DNA of 64,000 nucleotides, taken from positions 3,238,001-3,302,000 of the forward strand of contig NZ_CP159258.1 of assembly GCF_040438925.1 (NCBI RefSeq), written 5' to 3'. The notes under the pieces were generated by a model. That model had not been told where the DNA came from. It was given only the letters and a program-made list of their open reading frames with translations, and searched no databases. Shown in pieces: positions 55,559 to 64,000 of the stretch (its first letter is position 1; the number at the start of each line of letters is the position of its first letter). Made by a program: the position numbers and the translations under genes. The DNA is from Pseudomonas sp. MYb327. GTDB lineage: Bacteria; Pseudomonadota; Gammaproteobacteria; Pseudomonadales; Pseudomonadaceae.

Positions 55559-55665
55559 CCGTTAAATCCCCATCTGGTGATTGTGAAGCAGTCCCGCAAA
55601 CCGGGGGACAACTCGGCGGCAAGTCTATCAGAACTTGCCTACACGTAAGAGATATTTGCGCCGAA

Positions 55666-56256
55666 CTAAGTTTCAGCAATGCCTGCAAATTTCTCACGCA
55701 ATTTATCTAGAGCGCGTTTGTACCGCATTTTTGTTGCACTCAAACCCATGTGCATTATGTCTGCGATTTCCTGAAATTCCAGTTCTGCGACAAATCGTAG
55801 CACCAAAATTTCACGGTCAATCGGGTTCACATACACCAACCAGCGATCAAGTCCACCTTTCTCCTCGGGCTTCGGCGCCTTTTCTTCAGACGCTTCTTCG
55901 AGGGGGTCCAGACTTAAAGCATCCATCAAGCGACGCTTTCGCCGTTCCTTTCGATACTGTGTGATGCACTCGTTGTACGTGATGCTATATAGCCATGTCT
56001 TGAACTTCGATTTGCCCTCGAAGTTCTTCAGGCCATACAGCACCTTCAACATGACCTCCTGACAGACATCGTCTGCGTCGCGATCGTTCCCAAGATATCG
56101 TGCACAGACGTTAAATAATGTTCGCTGGTAACGCCGCATCAGTTCTTCATAGGCGCGCGTTACGTGAAACAGCTCGGTATGCGAGCGCGCGACCAACTCC
56201 TCATCAGAGAGCTCGCGGGGGTCGTAGCGCATGGATAGCGATTGGGCTTTATTCAA
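55666..56256 (-). CDS. sigX: ECF sigma factor SigX
   Basis: The 196-residue sigma factor has region 2 (YEELMRRYQRTLFNVCARYL, DADDVCQEVMLKVLYGLKNF and TWLYSITYNECITQYRK) and region 4 (LELEFQEIADIMHMGL-type helix-turn-helix, MRYKRALDKLREKF). It responds to envelope and fatty-acid changes and controls oprF, among others. The start is a TTG at 56256, giving the family N-terminus MNKAQSLS; ATG 56232 is a possible alternative, and neither has a strong ribosome site. It lies downstream of cmpX, and the upstream gap has an inverse repeat CCGCCGCA/TGCGGCGG. Confidence 0.96.
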   Translation of the reverse strand: MNKAQSLSMRYDPRELSDEELVARSHTELFHVTRAYEELMRRYQRTLFNVCARYLGNDRDADDVCQEVMLKVLYGLKNFEGKSKFKTWLYSITYNECITQYRKERRKRRLMDALSLDPLEEASEEKAPKPEEKGGLDRWLVYVNPIDREILVLRFVAELEFQEIADIMHMGLSATKMRYKRALDKLREKFAGIAET

Positions 56257-56346
56257 AACAAGTCGGGCCGACAGTCAGGTCAATGTCCGCCGCAGCCAGC
56301 ATCAGCGGCATTTTTGCGGCGGCATACATTAGCAGGGTTTGCCGGG

Positions 56347-57171
56347 TTAGCGGCTACTCACATGCTGCTCGAGAAGGATCCGATTGGAGAGAGAGACTAG
56401 CTCACCCTCATCGGTCAGCAATGTGGTTTTAACCGTGCCGATCTCTTCGATCTGACCTTCGACCTCGCCAACACGTACTTGTTGCCCAACCTGATACAAC
56501 TCACGCACATAGATTCCCGCAAGAATCTGACCGGCAATTTCCCGGCTTCCCAGCCCCATGGCCAGCGCTACTGCCAGACCAACGGTGATCAATACAATGA
56601 CAATGACATGGTTGAGCAGATCAGTTTTGACTTCCAGCTGGCTGATCGCAACCGAGATACTGATGATGATCACCAGGCCCTGGGCAATTCGTCCCAACCC
56701 TGAAGCGTAGTCCAGCCCTACGCCTTCTGCCGCACCGCGCACCAGTCCGTTGGCCAGTTGCGCCAGCAAAACACCCACCAGCAACACCAGCGCGGCACCG
56801 AATACCTTCGGCAAATACAACGCAAGCATGTCAAGCGTAGCTGAAACTCTCTCAAGTCCAAGGGATTCTGCGGCAGAAACCAGAAAAATAAGCAGAACGA
56901 ACCAATAAACGATTTTTCCGATCAGCGTCGAGATCGGTACTTGAAGGCCAGCACGCGATAACAACTTGGTCAGACCGGTACCACCCATCAGGCGATCAAG
57001 TCCCAATTTGGCGAGTAACTTGGAGAGTAGAGTGTCCAGCAACTTGGCTACGACGAAACCCAGAAGCAGCACAACCAATGCGCCAAACAGGTTCGGAATG
57101 AAGTTCGCAACCTTGGTCCATAACGCAGTCATTGCAGTGACGAGGCTCTGTGTCCAGAGATCAAGTTCCAT
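56347..57171 (-). CDS. cmpX: Mechanosensitive-channel-like membrane protein CmpX
   Basis: The 274-residue protein has five hydrophobic segments (near residues 20-45, 80-105, 115-145, 160-185 and 190-210) and ends in a small beta domain (LYQVGQQVRVGEVEGQIEEI) like that of MscS-type channels. CmpX is linked to SigX activity and membrane tension in Pseudomonas. ATG 57171 follows 2 bases after the crfX stop, and AAGG lies upstream. The gene order crfX-cmpX-sigX-oprF is the conserved Pseudomonas block as I remember it. Confidence 0.92.
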   Translation of the reverse strand: MELDLWTQSLVTAMTALWTKVANFIPNLFGALVVLLLGFVVAKLLDTLLSKLLAKLGLDRLMGGTGLTKLLSRAGLQVPISTLIGKIVYWFVLLIFLVSAAESLGLERVSATLDMLALYLPKVFGAALVLLVGVLLAQLANGLVRGAAEGVGLDYASGLGRIAQGLVIIISISVAISQLEVKTDLLNHVIVIVLITVGLAVALAMGLGSREIAGQILAGIYVRELYQVGQQVRVGEVEGQIEEIGTVKTTLLTDEGELVSLSNRILLEQHVSSR

Positions 57172-57173
57172 AT

Positions 57174-57422
57174 TCAATCAGCCTTATCAGCAGTGCGAAC
57201 AGTAGGTTTACGAAGACGGGATACCGGCGCGACATGGGCCGATCCATTATTCAGGGCGATCATCAGGGCGGGCAGCCAACGGCCCAGCAAGCTGAACAAA
57301 TCACCGGCGCCGACCTGGCGGTTGGCGGTTTTCAGCACACGATCAAGGCACGCATCGTCGTCCCGGGTGGACGGTGATGACTTGAGCATGTCACGCAAAG
57401 ACTGTTCAAACGGATCGTGCAT
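57174..57422 (-). CDS. crfX: Small protein CrfX
   Basis: The 82-residue protein begins MHDPFEQSLRDMLKSSPSTR, has a short hydrophobic region (LFSLLGRWLPALMIAL) and a basic tail. Its place directly before cmpX matches crfX. ATG 57422 is preferred to GTG 57428 because GAGAGG lies 6 bases upstream. Its function is poorly known. Confidence 0.82.
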   Translation of the reverse strand: MHDPFEQSLRDMLKSSPSTRDDDACLDRVLKTANRQVGAGDLFSLLGRWLPALMIALNNGSAHVAPVSRLRKPTVRTADKAD

Positions 57423-57485
57423 ACGCACCTCTCGTGATGTCTGTGAAAGACGCGGTCAATTTTGCCCGGGTCACATGCTTTACTT

Positions 57486-58481
57486 TCAAACCCAGCGCAA
57501 ACGGCGGAACAACCACCACTGCCCGATGGCCACCGAGACCATCAGCAGGCAGGCTACGAGGAAACCATAAGGGCTCGCGGAAAAGGGTATTCCGCCGACG
57601 TTTATCCCCAACAGACCGGTCAGAAAACTCATCGGCAAAAAAATCCCGGTGATGATCCCGAAGCGATACATCGTGCGGTTCATGCGCACGCTCAATCGTC
57701 GGTCTTCAGCCTCCAGGACCAGCCCCACCCGCTCGCGGGTCAATTCCAGCTCCTCAAGATAGCGGGTCAGGCTGTTGTTCAATTCGTTCCAGTAATCACC
57801 ATCGTCGTCGACGAACCAGGGCAATTTGATCCGCGTCAGCTGACCGAAAATATCCCGCTGCGGAGCGAGAAACCGCTTCAACGCAGCAGCCCGGCGACGA
57901 ATTTGCAAAATGGATCCGTGCTCGGGCGTATACCGTTCGTCGGAGTCCAGTTTTTCTTCTTCCTCGTCGACCACTTCCGAGAGGCAACTGACCAGATCCT
58001 GCACCTTGTTGGTCAAGTACTGCGCCATATAAAGGATGAGTTCCGAAGCGGTTTTCGGCCCCTTGCCTTCCGCCAGTTGCACCAGCAACTCTTCGGTGGC
58101 GCGCAACGGACGCAAACGCAGGGAAATCACCCGTTGGGCGGAACCGAAGATCCGCACCGACACCATGTCCTCTGGCTCGGCACCCGGATTCAGGTTGACT
58201 CCACGCAAAAATAGCAGCAGTTCGCTGTCGGGAAGCTGTAGTAATCGTGGACGGGTGTTTTCTTCAAGTAACAGGTCGCAGCTGAACTCACTCAGGCCGC
58301 TGGATTTGCGCAGCCAGGTCTGGGTTTGCGGGTGACTGCGATCCCAGTGCAGCCACAGGCTTTCATGGGCCTGCAACTGCAAGTCATCGAGTTCTGTTCG
58401 GGCAATCGAACGCGCACCACCTTTACCGTTCAGCACCAGGGCATGCACCAGCCCCCACTGCGCGTTTTCTTCCTCGAACAT
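57486..58481 (-). CDS. cmaX: CorA/ZntB-like metal ion transporter CmaX
   Basis: The 331-residue protein has a long N-terminal cytoplasmic domain with helical ILYMAQYLTNKVQDLVSCL and acidic EVVDEEEEKLDSDE. Two C-terminal membrane segments follow (MYRFGIITGIFLPMSFLTGLL and YGFLVACLLMVSVAIGQWWL). The pore motif is GINVGGIP, the ZntB variety of the CorA GMN signature. It may carry zinc or magnesium. ATG 58481 is chosen over 58487 because it leaves AAAGGA at a proper distance. It is 58 bases before crfX on the same strand. Confidence 0.92.
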   Translation of the reverse strand: MFEEENAQWGLVHALVLNGKGGARSIARTELDDLQLQAHESLWLHWDRSHPQTQTWLRKSSGLSEFSCDLLLEENTRPRLLQLPDSELLLFLRGVNLNPGAEPEDMVSVRIFGSAQRVISLRLRPLRATEELLVQLAEGKGPKTASELILYMAQYLTNKVQDLVSCLSEVVDEEEEKLDSDERYTPEHGSILQIRRRAAALKRFLAPQRDIFGQLTRIKLPWFVDDDGDYWNELNNSLTRYLEELELTRERVGLVLEAEDRRLSVRMNRTMYRFGIITGIFLPMSFLTGLLGINVGGIPFSASPYGFLVACLLMVSVAIGQWWLFRRLRWV

Positions 58482-58502
58482 CCGCATTCCTTTGGTCGGG
58501 TC

Positions 58503-58994
58503 TTACTCAGGCATTTTCAGGGGGCTCGGCGAGACGATCACGCCGTTGTTATCCGCATAGATGTAATGGCCTGGATGAAAGGTCACGCCGGCGAAGGTCA
58601 CGGCTACGTTCAAGTCACCGATGCCGCGCTTCTCGGTTTTCATTGGATGGCTGGCGAGGGCCTGAACGCCGAGATCGGTTTGTGCGATGACGTCGACGTC
58701 ACGGATGCAACCGTAGATCACCAGCCCTTCCCAACCGTTCTTCGCGGCTTTCTCGGCGATCATGTCGCCCAGCAGCGCACGACGCAGGGAACCACCGCCA
58801 TCGACCACCAGCACCTTGCCGTTGCCCTTGAGTTCGGCTTGTTCCTTGACCAGCGAGTTGTCTTCGAAGCACTTGATGGTCACGATTTCGCCGCCGAAAG
58901 AATCACGGCCGCCGAAATTGCTGAACATCGGTTCCAGCACCTGCACCAGCTCCGGGTAGGCATCGCACAGGTCAGGCGTGAGGTAATGGTTCAT
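58503..58994 (-). CDS. rraA: Regulator of ribonuclease E activity RraA
   Basis: The 163-residue protein has the RraA fold: [20 protein letters not shown] near the start, the [20 protein letters not shown] glycine-rich segment near residue 75, and [20 protein letters not shown] near the end. RraA-type proteins bind RNase E or act as divalent-metal aldolases (4-hydroxy-4-methyl-2-oxoglutarate type); the second role is an alternative here. AGGAG lies 7 bases before the ATG. It is 21 bases upstream of cmaX and probably shares its transcript. Confidence 0.92.
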   Translation of the reverse strand: MNHYLTPDLCDAYPELVQVLEPMFSNFGGRDSFGGEIVTIKCFEDNSLVKEQAELKGNGKVLVVDGGGSLRRALLGDMIAEKAAKNGWEGLVIYGCIRDVDVIAQTDLGVQALASHPMKTEKRGIGDLNVAVTFAGVTFHPGHYIYADNNGVIVSPSPLKMPE

Positions 58995-59131
58995 CGAGAA
59001 ACTCCTGTAAAGAGGAAGAAAGCACGAACATCACTACTGTTTCAGTCATCGAAAATGACCAGAACAGCTCAATGCGTCATATCTTAGCCGCAAGCCGATC
59101 AGAGCGAAATGCCCTTGATAGAGCGTCCAGC

Positions 59132-60121
59132 TTAGATCGCCGCAGCCAAATCCGCTTTATCACCGAGCAACGGCGTTTGCTGATCCACCAGCCAGCGCGC
59201 CACCAAAGGCCAAACCTCGGCCTGGGCGACTTTGCTGACCAACATTTCGACGTGACCGAAATTATCGGCAAAACCCTGCTCACGTCCCAGGTTAATAAAC
59301 TGCTTGTGCTCGGACCCCAACTGCTCGAACAACTTGCGACAAGCCCAGGCCGGGTCTTGATGGTCGCCCACTGCACTGACAGCCAGTACCGGCACTTGAA
59401 CGTTAGCCAAGCCTGCCCACCAGTCCTTGTCGGCATCGCCAAAGCGCCCGAACAGGCCATACCAGCGCATGCTTTCCAGGGCCAGGCCAATCGGCTCGTC
59501 CTCCGGGCCGCGCTTGAGTCGTGACCCGGACAACTGGGCAAAACGCTTGAGAATGAAGCGCCCGCTCCACTCAATCGGCGGAATCTTCAATGGCCAGTAA
59601 GTACGGCTGACTTGCGTACCAAAGAATGCGGCGGACGCGACCACGGGCTCGCCGATGTATTCACCGCCCAGCGCTGCCGCCAGGGTTATGCCGCCCAGCG
59701 AGTGGCCGATCCAGTGCGGGACCTGGCCACTTTGCTCGCGCACGAAGGCACCAATGGCCGGCAGATCGTACTGCGCATAGTCGGCGACACGGTTCTTGCG
59801 GTAGTTCTGGTTACGCTGTGACAAGCCGTGACCGCGCATTTCCGGAATCCACACATCGAATCCCAGGCGCGTCAAATGGGCACCAAGCCCCAGCCCTTTT
59901 GGCGAAAACCAGAAACGCCGATTGGAAAAACTCCCGTGCAACAGGATCACCGGCACGCCGCGCACCGCCGGTTCATCGGCCATGCCGAGGCGTGTCACAG
60001 CCAGTTCGACGGTGAAGTCTGGGCTGTTACCGGGTTTCAAACGATAGACATCTTCGCTCAGATCGCCGCGCCGCTCGGCGCTGATCAGGGCGACAGGAAA
60101 TAGGTTGCTGCTGCTTTGCAT
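59132..60121 (-). CDS. Alpha/beta hydrolase (esterase/lipase-like)
   Basis: The 329-residue protein has the alpha/beta hydrolase fold. An oxyanion strand VPVILLHGSFSNRRFWFSP lies near residue 75, the nucleophile elbow GHSLGG near 155, and a late Asp in VSAVGDHQDP and His in FGHVEMLVSK complete the probable triad. ATG 60121 (MQSSSNLFPVALIS) is chosen because AAGAG lies 5 bases upstream; 60148 is an alternative. No signal peptide is clear. Two tandem terminators separate it from ppsA. The substrate is unknown. Confidence 0.88.
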   Translation of the reverse strand: MQSSSNLFPVALISAERRGDLSEDVYRLKPGNSPDFTVELAVTRLGMADEPAVRGVPVILLHGSFSNRRFWFSPKGLGLGAHLTRLGFDVWIPEMRGHGLSQRNQNYRKNRVADYAQYDLPAIGAFVREQSGQVPHWIGHSLGGITLAAALGGEYIGEPVVASAAFFGTQVSRTYWPLKIPPIEWSGRFILKRFAQLSGSRLKRGPEDEPIGLALESMRWYGLFGRFGDADKDWWAGLANVQVPVLAVSAVGDHQDPAWACRKLFEQLGSEHKQFINLGREQGFADNFGHVEMLVSKVAQAEVWPLVARWLVDQQTPLLGDKADLAAAI

Positions 60122-60133
60122 AATCTCTTGCAC

Positions 60134-60165
60134 AAAAAAGGGCGGCATCCTGATGGAGCCCGCCC
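60134..60165 (-). terminator. Terminator upstream of the hydrolase gene
   Basis: On the minus strand GGGCGG and CCGCCC form a stem followed by TTTTTT. It lies 12 bases before the hydrolase start. Confidence 0.7.
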
Positions 60166-60176
60166 TGCTTGAATCT

Positions 60177-60206
60177 CAAAAAGGCCGCCCCCTGCGGGAG
60201 CGGCCC
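60177..60206 (-). terminator. Intrinsic terminator of ppsA
   Basis: On the minus strand GGCCGC and GCGGCC with an inner CCC/GGG form a stem followed by TTTTT, 13 bases after the ppsA stop. Confidence 0.88.
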
Positions 60207-60218
60207 GTTCACACTGGA

Positions 60219-62594
60219 TCAAGCCTGCGCTTGACCCTCAGCCAGGAAGAACCAGGTTTCCAGAACGGAATCGGGGTTCAACGAAACGCTTTCGATGCCC
60301 TGCTCCATCAGCCACTTGGCCAGGTCCGGGTGGTCCGAAGGGCCCTGACCGCAAATGCCGATGTACTTGCCTGCCTTGTTGCACGCGGCAATGGCGTTGG
60401 CCAGCAGCTTCTTGACCGCCGGATTACGCTCGTCGAACAAGTGAGCGATGATTCCGGAGTCACGGTCCAGGCCCAGGGTCAGCTGAGTCAGGTCGTTGGA
60501 GCCGATGGAGAAACCGTCGAAGAATTCGAGGAATTCTTCAGCGAGGATCGCATTGGACGGCAGTTCGCACATCATGATGACGCGCAGGCCGTTTTCGCCA
60601 CGGGCCAGGCCGTTTTCCGCCAGCAGATCGACCACTTGGCTCGCTTCGCCGAGAGTACGGACGAACGGCACCATGATTTCAACGTTGGTCAGACCCATCT
60701 CGTTGCGCACGCGCTTGAGGGCGCGGCATTCGAGTTCGAAGCAGTCACGGAACGATTCGCTGATGTAACGCGAAGCACCGCGGAAGCCCAGCATCGGGTT
60801 CTCTTCTTCCGGCTCGTACAGCTTGCCGCCGATCAGGTTGGCGTATTCGTTGGACTTGAAGTCCGACAGACGCACGATGACCTTTTTCGGCCAGAACGCT
60901 GCAGCCAGGGTGCTGATGCCTTCAACCAGTTTCTCGACGTAGAAGCCAACCGGATCGTCGTAACCGGCGATGCGCTTGTCGACGCTTTCCTTGATGTCCT
61001 GCGGCAGACCGTCGTAGTTCAACAGGGCTTTCGGGTGCACGCCGATCATGCGGTTGATGATGAACTCCAGACGGGCCAGGCCCACACCGGCGTTCGGCAG
61101 CTGAGCGAAGTCGAAAGCGCGGTCCGGGTTGCCGACGTTCATCATGATCTTGAACGGCAGATCCGGCATGGCGTCCACGGAGTTCTTCTTGATGTCGAAG
61201 CCCAGTTCGCCTTCGAAGATGAAACCGGTGTCGCCTTCAGCACAGGAAACGGTCACGCCCTGGCCGTCTTTCAACAGCTGGGTGGCGTTGCCGCAGCCCA
61301 CTACGGCCGGGATGCCCAGTTCACGGGCGATGATCGCCGCGTGGCAAGTACGGCCGCCACGGTTGGTGACGATGGCGCTGGCGCGTTTCATAACCGGTTC
61401 CCAGTCCGGGTCGGTCATGTCGGAAACAAGTACGTCGCCCGGCTGGACCTTGTCCATTTCGGACACGTCCTTGATGATGCGGACCTTGCCGGCGCCGATG
61501 CGCTGACCGATGGCGCGGCCTTCAACCAGCACAGTGCCGGTTTCTTTCAGCAGGTAACGTTCCATGACGTTGGCCTGGGTGCGACTCTTAACGGTTTCCG
61601 GACGGGCCTGCACGATGTACAGCTTGCCGTCGTCACCGTCCTTGGCCCATTCAATGTCCATCGGGCACTGGTAGTGCTTTTCGATGATCATCGCCTGCTT
61701 GGCCAGTTCGCTGACTTCAGCGTCGGTCAGGCAGAAACGCGCGCGATCAGCCTTGTCGACATCGACGGTCTTGACCGAACGACCGGCCTTGGCCTCGTCG
61801 CCGTAGATCATCTTGATGGCTTTGCTGCCCAGGTTGCGGCGCAGGATCGCAGGGCGACCGGCGGCCAGCGTGCCTTTGTGGACGTAGAATTCATCCGGGT
61901 TCACCGCGCCTTGTACGACGGTTTCACCCAGGCCGTAGGCGCCGGTGATGAACACCACGTCACGGAAGCCCGACTCGGTGTCGAGGGTGAACATCACGCC
62001 GGCGGTGCCGGTTTCGGAGCGGACCATGCGCTGTACGCCGGCCGACAGGGCAACCAGCTTGTGGTCGAAGCCCTGGTGCACGCGGTAGGAAATCGCGCGG
62101 TCGTTGAAAAGGGAAGCGAACACCTCTTTGGCGGCGCGAATGACGTTTTCGACACCGCGGATGTTCAGGAAGGTTTCCTGCTGACCGGCGAAGGAAGCAT
62201 CCGGCAAGTCTTCGGCGGTAGCGGAAGAACGCACGGCCACGGCCACGTCAGGGTTGCCGGCGGACAGCGTGGCGAACGCGGTACGGATTTCGGCATTCAG
62301 TTTTTCAGGGAACTCGGCTTCCATGATCCACTGGCGGATCTGGGCACCAGTCTTGGCCAGGGCATTCACGTCATCGACGTCCAGGGCATCGAGCGCGTCG
62401 TGAATCTGCTGATTCAGGCCGCTCAACTCCAGGAAATCACGATAAGCCTGAGCGGTCGTGGCGAAGCCACCAGGCACGGATACACCGGCACCTGCAAGGT
62501 TGCTGATCATCTCGCCCAGGGATGCGTTCTTGCCCCCCACGTGCTCAACATCGTGTTTGCCGAGCTTGTCGAGGGAAACTACGTACTCTACCAA
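60219..62594 (-). CDS. ppsA: Phosphoenolpyruvate synthase
   Basis: The 791-residue enzyme makes phosphoenolpyruvate from pyruvate and ATP, feeding gluconeogenesis. The N-terminal ATP-binding domain starts [20 protein letters not shown]. The phosphohistidine domain has [17 protein letters not shown] with the His near residue 418, and the C-terminal TIM barrel has [14 protein letters not shown] and the cysteine in GICGQGPSD. The start is TTG 62594, giving [12 protein letters not shown], with GGAGAG 6 bases before it. It is divergent from ppsR, whose product controls it by phosphorylation. Confidence 0.97.
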   Translation of the reverse strand: MVEYVVSLDKLGKHDVEHVGGKNASLGEMISNLAGAGVSVPGGFATTAQAYRDFLELSGLNQQIHDALDALDVDDVNALAKTGAQIRQWIMEAEFPEKLNAEIRTAFATLSAGNPDVAVAVRSSATAEDLPDASFAGQQETFLNIRGVENVIRAAKEVFASLFNDRAISYRVHQGFDHKLVALSAGVQRMVRSETGTAGVMFTLDTESGFRDVVFITGAYGLGETVVQGAVNPDEFYVHKGTLAAGRPAILRRNLGSKAIKMIYGDEAKAGRSVKTVDVDKADRARFCLTDAEVSELAKQAMIIEKHYQCPMDIEWAKDGDDGKLYIVQARPETVKSRTQANVMERYLLKETGTVLVEGRAIGQRIGAGKVRIIKDVSEMDKVQPGDVLVSDMTDPDWEPVMKRASAIVTNRGGRTCHAAIIARELGIPAVVGCGNATQLLKDGQGVTVSCAEGDTGFIFEGELGFDIKKNSVDAMPDLPFKIMMNVGNPDRAFDFAQLPNAGVGLARLEFIINRMIGVHPKALLNYDGLPQDIKESVDKRIAGYDDPVGFYVEKLVEGISTLAAAFWPKKVIVRLSDFKSNEYANLIGGKLYEPEEENPMLGFRGASRYISESFRDCFELECRALKRVRNEMGLTNVEIMVPFVRTLGEASQVVDLLAENGLARGENGLRVIMMCELPSNAILAEEFLEFFDGFSIGSNDLTQLTLGLDRDSGIIAHLFDERNPAVKKLLANAIAACNKAGKYIGICGQGPSDHPDLAKWLMEQGIESVSLNPDSVLETWFFLAEGQAQA

Positions 62595-62768
62595 GGTGAT
62601 CTCTCCACTAACTGTGTTGGAAATGCTCAGAAGCCGGCCGCTATCAGAAGCGTTTGCCAGCTGTATGGCCTGGACCTGGAAAATAAGTGAGAATGCGGGC
62701 CATTGGCGGCCGGCAAATCGCGCCTATCATATCCAAGAATGCTCATTAGCTTAAGGCCCAAGGTGCAA

Positions 62769-63587
62769 ATGAAACGATCTGCTTTCTTTATCTCCGATGG
62801 CACCGGCATTACTGCCGAAACCCTGGGTCAAAGCCTCCTGGCGCAGTTCGAAAACATTACCTTCAGCAAAGTCACGCGGCCGTACATCGACAACGTGGAC
62901 AAAGCGCGGGCCATGGTACAACAAATCAACAAAGCCGCCGAAACCGACGGCTTCCGTCCAATTATCTTCGACACCATCGTCAATCAGGACATCCGTGAGA
63001 TCCTTGCGACTTCCAATGGTTTCATGATCGACATTTTCTCGACCTTCCTGGCACCTCTCGAACAGGAACTGACCGAGCATTCTTCCTACACCGTCGGCAA
63101 GTCCCACTCCATTGGTGCGAACACCAATTACATGGAGCGTATCGAGGCGGTGAACTTCGCTCTCGACAACGACGACGGCGCCCGTACGCATTACTACGAC
63201 AAGGCCGACCTGATCCTGGTCGGCGTGTCGCGTTGCGGCAAAACCCCGACCTGCCTGTACATGGCCATGCAATTCGGGATTCGCGCGGCCAACTACCCGC
63301 TGACCGAAGACGACATGGAACGCCTGCAACTGCCTAGCGCCCTGCGTGCCCACCAGCACAAGCTGTTCGGCCTGACCATCGACCCGGACCGCCTCACCGC
63401 GATCCGCAACGAACGCAAGCCCAACAGCCGCTATTCGAGCTACGCCCAGTGCGAGTTCGAAGTGCGCGAGGTGGAAAACCTGTTCCGCCGCGAGAACATT
63501 CCGAACATCAACTCCACGCATTTCTCCGTGGAAGAAATCTCCGCGAAGATTCTGGTGGAGAAAGGTGTCGAGCGGCGGTTCAAGTAA
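62769..63587 (+). CDS. ppsR: PEP synthase regulatory protein (bifunctional kinase/pyrophosphorylase)
   Basis: The 272-residue DUF299 protein switches PEP synthase off with ADP and on with phosphate, by modifying a threonine. The N-terminus [20 protein letters not shown] and the P-loop [15 protein letters not shown] near residue 150 are typical. ATG 62769 is preferred to an upstream codon because AAGG lies just before it and it gives the family start [13 protein letters not shown]. It faces away from ppsA. Confidence 0.96.
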   Translation: MKRSAFFISDGTGITAETLGQSLLAQFENITFSKVTRPYIDNVDKARAMVQQINKAAETDGFRPIIFDTIVNQDIREILATSNGFMIDIFSTFLAPLEQELTEHSSYTVGKSHSIGANTNYMERIEAVNFALDNDDGARTHYYDKADLILVGVSRCGKTPTCLYMAMQFGIRAANYPLTEDDMERLQLPSALRAHQHKLFGLTIDPDRLTAIRNERKPNSRYSSYAQCEFEVREVENLFRRENIPNINSTHFSVEEISAKILVEKGVERRFK

Positions 63588-63611
63588 TTAACCATTGCCT
63601 GTTCTGGCCTC

Positions 63612-63687
63612 ATCGCCATCAGGCTGGCTCCCACAGTTGATTTGTGTAAACCGCAAATCCCTGTGGGAGTTAGCCTCCTGGCGATTG
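63612..63687. repeat. REP pair downstream of ppsR
   Basis: ATCGCCATCAGGCTGGCTCC and the inverse-like TGTGGGAGTTAGCCTCCTGG flank a spacer with an inner TTTG/CAAA-type stem, in the convergent gap before prpD. Confidence 0.8.
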
Positions 63688-63704
63688 AACGATAACGCGG
63701 TCTC

Positions 63705-64000
63705 CTAGATAACAAACAAATCCACAAACCGGTTAACCGGTGTCGCTTCAAGCCTCTGCTGATCCTTGCACAACGCAAAAATCTCCTCACTCCGCTGACT
63801 GGTGAATCGTGTCAGCAAGTTCGCCTTGAACTTGTCCTCCAGCAATGGAATGCCATCGGCACGACGCCGACGATGGCCAATCGGGTATTCCACCACCACA
63901 TTCTCGGTGCTGGACCCATCCTTGAAAAACACCTGAATCCCGTTGGCAATGGAGCGCTTGTCGGCCTCCAGGTATTCACGGGTGAAAACCGGGTTTTCGA
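63705..64000 (-). CDS. prpD: 2-methylcitrate dehydratase PrpD, C-terminal part (cut by window edge)
   Basis: The last 97 or so residues of PrpD are visible: NPVFTREYLEADKRSIANGI, then VEYPIGHRRRRADGIPLLED and the C-terminus NRFVDLFVI. PrpD dehydrates 2-methylcitrate in propionate breakdown. The 5' end is outside the window. The other prp genes are presumably to the right. Confidence 0.9.
   Translation of the reverse strand, partial: ENPVFTREYLEADKRSIANGIQVFFKDGSSTENVVVEYPIGHRRRRADGIPLLEDKFKANLLTRFTSQRSEEIFALCKDQQRLEATPVNRFVDLFVI

Overview
The window is a piece of a Pseudomonas chromosome, most likely from the P. fluorescens group. The case rests on gene content and order: ligA-zipA-smc next to a xanthine dehydrogenase/guanine deaminase cluster, then the crfX-cmpX-sigX-oprF block, a nitrate-assimilation block ending in cobA, rraA, ppsA/ppsR, and many REP elements with the 'GTAGGAGC' and 'GGGAGCAAGCTCCC' cores typical of this group. 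Family and synteny statements come from memory; no search was run.

Positions 1 to about 16,900 are accessory DNA. They start with a secreted alkylsulfatase, a DUF3313-type lipoprotein and a small membrane protein, and continue into a more AT-rich, poorly conserved stretch. This stretch holds a membrane protein with a topoisomerase-type zinc finger, a DUF5343 plus Swt1-type HEPN gene pair, a small serine recombinase with a 12-bp inverted repeat upstream, several unrecognised small genes (one broken by an amber codon), a membrane-anchored Mrr-type nuclease, and a three-gene operon with an SF1 helicase-like ATPase. The accessory DNA stops at the 4.5S (SRP) RNA gene ffs on the minus strand. A diverged copy of the ffs 3' end and flank occurs about 3.66 kb away, just behind the nuclease gene, so the helicase operon lies between two direct repeats. 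This looks like an integration hotspot carrying possible defence genes.

From about 17,100 onward the window is core genome. First come a zinc peptidase, ligA, zipA, smc and a GntR regulator, all on the minus strand. Next is the plus-strand purine-catabolic run xdhA-xdhB-xdhC-guaD, followed by a second GntR regulator and a BenE-type transporter. Then come yggL, dacB (PBP4), a CHASE/PAS/GGDEF cyclase, rlmKL, rmf and pyrD.

Positions 44,400-54,430 form a nitrate-assimilation locus: nasS-nasT (sensor and ANTAR antiterminator), a nitrate transporter, a PP2C-kinase fusion, an FAD reductase subunit, the molybdenum nitrate reductase and cobA. Two leaders, before the transporter and before the reductase operon, each show a sigma-54-like promoter, two hexaloop hairpins with A at position 1 and G at position 4, and an intrinsic terminator. 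This fits NasT-controlled antitermination. No sirohaem nitrite reductase is encoded here.

The right end has oprF, sigX, cmpX, crfX and cmaX (envelope stress), rraA, an alpha/beta hydrolase, and the divergent pair ppsA/ppsR. It ends in the 3' part of prpD, cut by the window edge. The best targets for new biology are the helicase operon between the ffs-derived repeats, the DUF5343/HEPN pair, and the paired nas leaders.
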